Source: Psilocybe azurescens (taxonomy: Eukaryota; Basidiomycota; Agaricomycetes; Agaricales; Agrocybaceae). Taken from it: 41,278 nt of DNA. Positions 33,435-41,278 of this stretch are shown one piece after another. The stretch covers positions 1-41,278 of the forward strand of contig JAJIRX010000864.1 in the NCBI GenBank assembly GCA_023853785.1, read 5' to 3'. A program made the position numbers and the translations under genes. The notes beneath the pieces are model-generated. The model did not search any database. It was not told the DNA's origin and saw only the letters and a program-made list of their open reading frames with translations. Positions within the stretch are counted from its first letter, which is position 1, and each line of letters opens with the position of its first letter.

Positions 33435-36001
33435 ATGTCAACCAGGCAGCCTTACAGCGGCACCCAACGCAAGCTCGTCCTCGCCTTTGACATTGGGACT
33501 ACTTTCAGCGGCATTTCATACTGGTTAGTGCGACATCTACTCCTTAATTGTTCATTTAAACTGTGGGTTCTGCTCGGCAGTATTCTTGATCCGGGAGAAG
33601 TCGCTGAGATTACAGGGGTAACAAGGTGCGTATGTTTTGTTACGATTTGCCCTTTCACGTCAGATCCATTCACGATGCGTTGAAACGCAGGTTCCCCGCT
33701 CAGGACCGTGTTGGTGGTGACTCCAAGACACCCACAGTTATCTACTACGATAAACACGGAGAAGTGCGCGCTGTGGGTGCAGAAGCGAAGCGAGAGGGCA
33801 TCGAAGCCGATGCTGAAGACAAAGAATGGACAAAGGCGGAATGGCAAGTTCTCTTTGTTCTTCCAAAAGATTGTGGACAGTTTTACCCTTGGGCGTTAAT
33901 CTTTCAGGTTCAAACTTCACCTGCGCCCCCAAAGCCCCAGCTCTGCGTTGATTGCCAGCCATGCCATCCCACCTCTTCCCGAAGGGAAGACGGTCATAGA
34001 CGTCTTCGCCGACTTTCTGCGCTAGCTCCACCAATGTACGCGGACATATATCGAGGAAACACACCCCAACGGCGCCGATATGTGGAAGAATCTCGAATCC
34101 CGCACCGACTTTGTGCTCACACATCCGAACGGCTGGGAAGGTACCCAGCAGAGCCAGATGCGGCGGGCTGCAGTAAGGGTGGGCTTGATTCCGAATAGTC
34201 CGGCTGGGCAGCAGCGTCTCTCGTTCGTTACAGAGGGCGAAGCTAGCTTGCACTTCTGTATTCAGGAGGGGTTGACGACCCACGCTATGGAGGTGAGAAA
34301 TCTGCGTCCTTCATCGCGCAATGGACCCGCCGCCTAAGATTTCTGATTATTCGTAGCAAGGAAAGGGCATCCTCGTTGTTGATGCCGGCGGAGGCACCAT
34401 TGATATCACCGCGTATAAACGATCATCTCAGGATACACAATCGTTCGAAGAAGTGGTTGCTCCGCAGTATATGACTTCTGAAACGATGTTTACAACCCAA
34501 CTTGCTTACGAGCTGTTTCTTTTGCTACAGGCCATTTTCAAGGGTCGGCCTTCGTGACCAGCAAGGCGAGGAATTACCTCGAGAGTCAGTAGCTTAAACA
34601 TTCCTTGCTATTATGTATTTACCCATATTTTTTCAACATTCGCTGACCTTTTAGAAAACTCTCGCTTTATGGATGATATCCCGAACATCACTGGATGTTT
34701 TGACAAGGGCACCAAGCTCAGATTCCACAACGACAACGACGCGCAGTACATCAAGTTCGGAAGGCGTGGGGACAAAGATCCTTTACTGAATATTCGAAGT
34801 GGACAGCTCAAATTACTTGGGTGAGTGCTATAAGTTTATGAGCTTATCTTTTCGCTGAGCGACAGTTATCTGATCTAGCTCCGATGTAGCTTCCTTCTTT
34901 GAACCATCCATCCAATGTATAGTGGAATCGATCGAGAAACAGCGTGCGGATTCAAAGACTCAAATTGCGGTGAGTTATATTCCACCACTCATCGCTGAGA
35001 TGGATACATTGAGCGGCAAAACATTATTGTGGTTCAGTCTGTCTTTCTTGTCGGCGGCTTTGCGGCCAGCGACTGGCTATTCGTGAACCTGAAGGCCAGG
35101 TTCTCTGATGATACCCTGGATATATGCCGCTCTGATCGCCATGTGTGCGTATCTGTCGTATATCAATCATGGCGTTTGTGCCAATAGTCATGAAAGCAAC
35201 AAGGCTGTGGCGGATGGTGCTGTTTCCTTCTTTCTGGACCATTTTGTAGGCGCAAGAGTCTCAAATATGCCTATGGTACCAATCTGTGTCCTTTATTCAA
35301 TCCTAAGGATCCCGAACACATCGCACGCTCGGCCCAAAAAATTATTCAGGTGGATGGCCGTACTCTGATTTCTGGAGCATTCAATGTCATTCTTCCAAAG
35401 GTAAGTATGTAATTGCACGTAATCGAGGATCACATTTTTGACAATGAACGACGATCATCGCCACTTCAGAATACCAAGGTTTCTGAGGTCGAGGAATACA
35501 GAGACTCCTATTGTTGTCAATTAGAGGATGCGTCAAAGCTTCAATCCGTGACTTCAAAAATACGATGTTATCGTGGAACTAAAAGTAACCCCTGCTGGGT
35601 AGATGAGGATCCAGGTGAGAACTCACGTCACCTTTTCATCACGACTGCTGAACATAGACTCTAGACATGTATTCTACTCTTTGCCTCGTGACGGCCGATA
35701 CGCCGAAGCTTCCTATGCGCACTCACTTCAGGGGCAATTCTGAGTCGGTGTACTACCAAGTGTTGTATGATATAATATTATCATTTGGGCTGACGGAATT
35801 GAAGGCTCAGATTGCCCGGAAGGATAGTAATGTGTGTCTCTATGATTCCCCTTCAACTTTCGCTGATACTATCACTGACATTTAGGGCATCGAACAAAGG
35901 TAAGTTTTGCAAGCCAACTGGCCATTTGAATTGTTAGCTGCCCGTTTGTTAGCAGTCCTGCTGAAATCGTTTACGATCCTGGCGAGCTTATCTGCGACTG
36001 A
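33435..36001 (+). pseudogene. HSPA12-like Hsp70 ATPase, right copy, few lesions
   Basis: This has the same gene structure as the left copy, starting at 33435 and ending ELICD-TGA at 35999-36001. Key motifs are intact: DIGTTFSG (phosphate 1), VDAGGGTIDI (phosphate 2), VFLVGGFAASDW, and the family's FVLTHPNGWEG and VTEGEASLHFCI. Splicing through the GC-AG intron 33844-33907 gives LRPQSPSSALIASHAIPPLP and EGKTVIDVFADFLR without a shift. Lesions I can see: a TAG at 34023-34025 where a Tyr codon stood, donor GT changed to AT at 34469-34470 (T|AT before ATGACTT), and one A missing at about 35263. The first is a plain substitution, so sequencing slippage does not explain it. Three lesions in about 2.6 kb suggest a recent pseudogene. 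Confidence 0.85.
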
Positions 36002-36563
36002 CGGCAGTCGGATTTCCGTGTTTCTGGTTCTTCGTTTCGTTTTCAGTGTGCTTATGTATACATATGCGCGTAGTTCTCTATGTAATTTAAACTTTTTTTT
36101 TTTTGGACTAGTTCCGCCTAGCGCGTTTCGTTCAAGTTCGATTAGAAATATTCTGCCAACATATTGTCCTTATTCTTGCTGAAGATCTCACATACTCATC
36201 TGCAATGTAGAGGTTGGATCGCTAGAGACTGGACGCTGACAATAGCATAATGATAAACTGCGATCTACGAGTTTGGACGAATTGAAGGTTGAACGCTAAG
36301 GGCTCATATCTCATGTATAAATATGAAGCTACACATGTATGGGTCTAAGCTAGTGTCTACTGCATAAGTACACAATGTACGTATGCATATATTGCTGCTG
36401 GATCCTTGTAGGATGTACCCTTGAATCGTCATCCGAAGTCCAAAGTGCATCAAAGACTGGCCGTACAACGAAAATCACACTACAAGAACATAAATATCTA
36501 CTCTGCGAGAGTCGGAGGAATGTCAATGGAATATTGGAGGGAAAAGTTATGACATGCTCTACA
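36002..36563. other. Intergenic stretch, right copy
   Basis: Collinear with 2867-3428. No gene recognised. Confidence 0.5.
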
Positions 36564-36785
36564 CTAAGCAGGTTTTGAAACCGAATCGGAGAGTGCCGTT
36601 GTGTCGAGTGGAGATTTGGGAGATTGGAGATTGAGCAATTCTTTGCGATAAACGAGCACCTCAATCAGATCCTCTGGACAACCTGCGATTCCAAACCGGG
36701 TAAGAAGTGCATCGAACAAAGAACTGACAAACTTGGCCCGCGCGGAATGGGGCAACGGCCGCAGCTCAACAGATCCTTTCAGCAA
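36564..36785 (-). CDS. Conserved hypothetical terminal exon (right copy)
   Basis: A 73-codon minus-strand frame kept open in both copies with four amino-acid changes (S/F, N/S, R/C, N/D) and no indel. Upstream on the minus strand (36789-37040) a further frame with LVDSERPSSLGSSFSRMTH is open in this copy but shifted in the left copy. It has no ATG of its own. Function unknown; a real gene is possible but unproven. Confidence 0.3.
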   Translation of the reverse strand: MLKGSVELRPLPHSARAKFVSSLFDALLTRFGIAGCPEDLIEVLVYRKELLNLQSPKSPLDTTALSDSVSKPA

Positions 36786-37043
36786 TAATTATACAAGGAG
36801 CGCCTGAGAGCGACTTATTGGGTGAGTCATGCGTGAGAAAGATGAACCCAAAGAGGAAGGCCTTTCAGAGTCCACAAGTCGTACATCAACATCCTCCTTA
36901 TCATTATTTCTCTCTGGGAGACTTCTTTTAACCATCAACTGCACTCGAACCAAACTTTTTAAAGCTTTTTGACTTCCAATTCTGCACAGCAACGCCCAAT
37001 TCTCGTGCGAGGTCACCACAGAAGCTGCAAAGGAACGCAAACT

Positions 37044-38923
37044 ATGTCGGGATTCAAGAATTCACCGTATGGGAAGAGGCTGCGGGCATCGCATCGAGAA
37101 GCGGACGAGGACTCGACCCTCAGAAGAAATAGGGTCAATACAATATTTGGCGTCGGCCCTGCATCGTCCTCGACACCTACTCTTGACTCGAGACCGACTA
37201 CGGGAGACAGCAGCGGTCCCCAGAGTCACCGATCGACTTTCACGCGAACATGGTCAAGAATTCGGCTTTGAATATGCCACAAATAATGCGCGAATACGGC
37301 GACAGATTCGTGCCATCCAAAGACTCTGGCGACCTCCGGACGTCGTATCATCTCATGGACGAGGGCGGACCATCGACTCCATCGAAGAACAGGATCATAC
37401 CGTCGGAATCAGACGCTTTGAAAGGTATGTTCCAGACATTTCTGTTTGGTTTGGATGAGGCGTTGTGCTGATTGCGCCACTCGATATCCGCTTAGAACAA
37501 GCAAACTCCATCTTCAATTCCATACTACACACAGAAGTGACGCCTCCTTCCCCGCGCAGGGCTGTCCCACCCACTCGTCCCCCGGTCGCATCAAGATCGG
37601 GTAACAATGCCCTTCCTTCTACACCCACTCGCCGCCGCCTTTTCGCCTATAACTCCCCATCATACTCCAATCCAGCTACACCGACCCGTCGACTCGATAC
37701 TCCTACGGACGAAGCTTGCTCAATGAGTCCCGTTCGTGCGGAAAGCAGGCAACTCCTCGAATCACCCCGAAGGAAGCTTCGAAGTGTCTGCAAAACACCT
37801 TACAGGGTGCTTGATGCGCCAGAGCTCGCAGATGACTTCTATCTCAACCTCGTGGATTGGTCGAGCACCAATGTGCTAGGTGTGGGGCTCGGGTCGTGCG
37901 TCTACCTCTGGACGGCCCATAATGCGTCTGTGTCGAAGCTCTGCGACCTGACGCCGTCAAATGACACCATATCCTCCGGTTCGTGGGTGCAGAAGGGCAG
38001 CACGCTCGCTGTGGGGACCCTAGCCGGAAGACTGCATATTTACGACGCCAATACCCTACAGCTCCAGCGGACGTATCTGCAGACGCACTCGCAGCGGATT
38101 GGGGCGCTGGCTTGGAACACATATATCCTGTCCTCCGGATCGCGAGATAGGATGGTGCACCACCGCGATGTGCGAGAGGCGTCGCCGCGCCCCGTGCGGA
38201 GGTGTTCAGGGCATCGGCAGGAAGTGTTTGGTCTGAAATGGAGCGACGACGGCGGGGCGGGGACGGCGACGCTGGCGAGCGGGGGCAACGACAATAAGGT
38301 GTGTATTTGGGATCTGCGCGGGTCCGGGAGGCCGGGGGCGGGTGGGAGCAGGGGCGCGCCGATCGCTGGGGGCGAGGATAATATCCCGAATGATGTGCCG
38401 GTGTGGAAGTTCCATGAGCATACGGCGGCGGTGAAGGCGCTTGCGTGGGATCCGCATGTGTCGGGCATTCTGGCTACGGGCGGGGGCACGCAGGATAAGC
38501 ATATCAGATTCTGGAATGTTATCAACGGCACGATGCTGCAGGAGCTGGATACAGGGAGTCAGGTCAGTTAGCACTATTGTATGCTTTGGAAGAAGAAGAA
38601 TAACTGACAATTGGGTTTTTCTATGCATATATGTAGGTGTGCAACCTGATCTGGTCGTTAACGTCGCACGAGCTCGTCTCCACGCACGGGTTCTCATCGA
38701 CGACTGCGCAGAACCAGATCTGCATATGGAAGTACCCCGCGCTGAACATGGTCGCATCGCTGACGGGGCACACGAATCGGGTGCTGTATCTTGCGATGAG
38801 CCCGGATGGGGAGACGATTGGGCTGGGGATGAGACGCTGAGGTTCTGGAATGCGTTTCCGAAGAAGGAGAAGAATGAGAGTCAGAAGGAGAGTAGGCTGG
38901 ACTATGGGAGGTTGATTCGGTGA
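37044..38923 (+). pseudogene. Cdh1/Fizzy-related APC/C activator, right copy, 3' frameshift
   Basis: The start is ATG 37044 (MSGFKNSPYGKRLRASHREA). The C-box DRFVPSK lies at 37301-37321. Intron 1 (37425-37495) joins ALK to EQANSIFNSILH; intron 2 (38563-38636) joins GSQ to VCNLIWS. Ser/Thr-Pro sites (PSTPTRRRLF, TPTRRLDTP) are plausible CDK sites, and KTPYRVLDAPEL precedes seven WD40 blades. Seven bases are missing between 38820 and 38821, so the last blade shifts frame and stops at 38840, losing the Ile-Arg tail needed to dock on APC/C. Between about 37133 and 37230 the frame also changes in both copies; an intron from 37133 to a CAG near 37215 would fix it, but its donor (GTCAAT) is weak. 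A functional copy would be expected elsewhere in the genome. Confidence 0.85.
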
Positions 38924-40905
38924 TGCTGTAGTGTTGGGTGTTGGGTGTTGGGTGTCGGGCGTCGAGTGTCGGTGTCAAACTGTCTTTCGGGTCGGTCTAG
39001 GGTGCGCAACGTCGGCGGCAACGTTTCGGTCTCCAAATTCACTCATCCTCCATCCATGTACCCACCCTTCACGAGGCATGGCTACGAAGAAGGCTGGCTT
39101 TGAGAGCTGGTTTCCTTCCTTCCTGGCTCTGCTAGCTTCTCTGCCGCATCCCCCTCCGCTCGACCCCCAAAAAAACATTAAAACAAAGGAATCTATGCCA
39201 TGGATTGCAGGACATCATCATCCTTCTCTCCACTTCTATCCTCTACTGCCAAATTATGCCCTTTAATTCGTCTTTCTCGCTCCGCACATCAACTTGACGT
39301 AATGCGACCTGGAATGTCATCCACAACCCAACCCAGTATTGTGCAAACAACATCGTTCAACCAACCAACAAACCTCCCTGCCTGCCTGCCAACCATGGGT
39401 TACGGGGTTCGGATCGAAAGCTATGGTCTGGAAACTCAAAACATGTATTCAACTTACTCGGTGGCAATAATTCGCCCGTCTCCCGCCTCAACCAACCATC
39501 CCTCCACTATGCCCGCCCTTCTCTATCCCCCTCCCTCTTATGGACCCAGGCCCAGTTTCTCTCCTTTCTCCATTTCAATTTTTTCTTTGATATTTGTGCT
39601 ATCGCCTTGTTTTGTTTCTCCTTTTTCCTTTTCTCTCGGAATGTATGATTTATGCTCCTCCTTCCTGTTTCTCAGTTTTTTTTCGACCATTTCTTTTTTT
39701 TGTGTCTGTTTTTCCTATGTCGCTGTTGTGTTTTATGTTTTATGTTCTAGTTTTGTATGCCCATCCCACTTTTCTTTTTCTCTTTCTTCTTTCTTCCCTT
39801 TTTTCTCTTTGCCGATTTGCCGATTTGTCGATTCGTTCACGTTTTATCTCAATAACCTGATTTTCGTCGCCGTTGTCGCCATCTGCTCGGACGGACGCCG
39901 TTGTACGCCGTCGTTTGTTGGCGTCACGGTCGGGGGAATTGTAGTTTCTGTACGTACGTCATCAAGTTTTGTTACCCCATCTACAGGTTCTCTCTTCTCT
40001 TCCTCTCTTCTCTATCGTTTTGTCCTTCTGTCCTTCCCTCTCTCGTATCTACCCTCCATCGCCCCTCGCCCCTTGATTTTGGACATGAATATGAATCTAC
40101 ATCACATCCTCACATCCTCACATCCCTCATCCCCACCGCTCATGCAATGTCATTCAAGCCTATTCATTCCGTCCTGTCACCCAACCCAATCCAACTCCAA
40201 TCAACTCAATCTCCGTTCTCCGTTCCCATTTCCGCGCCGGTTCCGGCTCCAGTTTCAAATTGTGCCATAGCTAAAGCGTTCCTTTTCCTCAAAACGCGCA
40301 TATCTATCTACCTACTCTGTCTGTTTTCTACCCCCTACCTATACAGCGTACATACATACACAGATACATCATACATACATACATACATACATACAGATTC
40401 TTAGTACGTTCTCTTCTCTTTGAACCTAGTCATACTACCATAACTTATCAATTGAATTTTCACGACTGTTCGTAACGGTTTCGAGTGAAGCTTTGAAAGC
40501 ACCTGTCTTCCCCGGGTTTGCGCAATTATACATATGGCGGGCAAACATCTCCCGGACGTCTTCTGAGTCTTCTGACGATGTACATGCCCATTAAGTTTAT
40601 GAATGTATTGTTTATCCTATTGAAGCATGAATGTCGAGGAAGTTAAGTACCGAGAAACTGCCAGGTTGCGCAGAGAGTATGGTCATAGGAAGTCAATTGT
40701 CATGTAATATGATATGTTCGAAGCTTCTCGGAATATTGTTATCACTTTATTTCAACGGATCTGAGGGGGTTTGGGTGGGTCTGTAGGGTTGTTATAAAAG
40801 GTGCGTTTTTGGATTTTATGTTGTCATTCGAGATACCTTTGACCGTTTCGAAACTTTCAATTTCATACTTTCCAGCCAACTTGGCAACTATCTGCATCGA
40901 AATTG
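38924..40905. other. Gene-free, pyrimidine-rich spacer (right copy)
   Basis: Collinear with 5801-7786. A 356-codon open frame (39200-40270) runs through C/T-rich sequence but is broken in the left copy and has no domain-like features, so it is not called. Confidence 0.5.
40370..40393. repeat. CATA microsatellite, 6 units
   Basis: Six CATA units then CAGA, two units longer than the left copy. Confidence 0.85.
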
Positions 40906-41278
40906 CTGCGTCTCGGCTTCTCTGTGTAAGTCATGGCTAGAGTTTGAAGGCTGATCCTCAGGTAATTAATGATCGCTGACCCTTTATGTAGCATCGCTTC
41001 CGAACTCGCTGCGTTCAGCCATGTTGCCGTTGCAGCCAACCTCCAGCTACCTGTAAACCGCACCGCCGGGCGGAAACTCAGGCTTCTGGGACCGTCAGCC
41101 CCAGGGACCATGCGTCGTGGACGCTCTTCCTCATGGACCCGGCGTATGCCTTTGGGTTGTATGCGATATTGGCGAGGAATATTGATAATTCGTTGGGATA
41201 TGCCAATATCATGCTGCCTGCTATTCTCGATCCTAGGTGAGATATTCATCGGAGTTGCGACTGGTGGCGGAGAAAAAA
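40906..41278 (+). pseudogene. Kre9/KNH-like small secreted protein, right copy, cut by window end
   Basis: Counterpart of 7787-8332. Exon 1 has lost three bases including the start codon (ATTGCTGCG against ATTGCTTATGCG). Its donor phase is the one expected for joining to IAS, whereas the left copy is off by one. After the intron the signal region has a Glu (SELAAF). In the mature part one A and one C are missing and one G is added near 41067-41090, shifting the TAGAETQAFW segment. The window ends inside the next intron. Very likely inactive. Confidence 0.6.

Larger units (their letters stand above)
33129..41278. repeat. Right copy of ~8.1-kb direct segmental repeat
   Basis: Collinear with 1-8164 in the same orientation and cut by the window end. 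It retains better reading frames than the left copy in the Hsp70-like and Cdh1-like genes, but a worse one in the KNH-like gene. Confidence 0.97.

Noticed and set aside
39200..40270. A 356-codon plus-strand open frame.
   Set aside because: Low-complexity C/T-rich sequence; the matching left-copy region is broken into several frames; no domain or splice context.
1..41278. A circular molecule read past its own start.
   Set aside because: The end copies differ by many substitutions and indels, which simple overlap would not produce.

Overview
The window looks like nuclear DNA from an agaricomycete mushroom (Basidiomycota). Genes carry many short introns of about 50-70 nt with fungal splice sites. 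The families present are typical of mushrooms: an HSPA12-type Hsp70 with many introns, a NACHT-WD40 STAND protein with near-identical WD repeats, a Tnp2-like transposase and a Ty1/copia element. Nothing identifies the species.

Layout: two copies of an ~8.1-kb segment bracket ~25 kb of accessory DNA. The left copy (1-8164) and right copy (33129-41278) are direct repeats that run off both window ends, giving a ~33.1-kb period. Each copy holds, in the same order, an HSPA12-like Hsp70 gene, a small conserved minus-strand ORF, a Cdh1/Fizzy-related APC/C activator and a Kre9/KNH-like secreted protein gene. The two copies differ by scattered substitutions and many small indels, and their inactivating lesions are mostly different. 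They are therefore diverged paralogues (or alleles placed in tandem), not one sequence assembled twice.

Between them lie, left to right: (i) a stretch of small minus-strand exons (9.86-10.32 kb); (ii) a broken NACHT-WD40 gene (11.0-16.25 kb) with about 15 WD repeats of 126 bp that vary at only a few codons; (iii) a decayed Tnp2/CACTA-like transposase on the minus strand (17.7-20.8 kb), divergent from an uncharacterised plus-strand gene (21.0-25.0 kb); (iv) a 2.18-kb terminal-inverted-repeat element (21474-23650) splitting that plus-strand gene, with subterminal 9-10-mers and a GC-rich 104-bp satellite inside; (v) an array of about 14 imperfect palindromes (25.2-26.2 kb); (vi) a young copia retrotransposon (26240-31858), with a half-tRNA-type primer binding site and a 154-bp MITE in its 3' LTR only; (vii) a truncated minus-strand coiled-coil gene that stops 17 nt into an intron at the copia edge.

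Most protein genes here are disrupted. Some breaks are clear substitutions (new stops, lost splice sites). Others are one-base changes in homopolymers, which could be real or sequencing error. The best candidates for new biology are the WD-repeat array, with codon-restricted variability and apparently copied lesions; the palindrome array; the satellite-carrying TIR element; and the divergent transposase/partner gene pair. No bacterial genes, CRISPR array, rRNA or tRNA gene was recognised.
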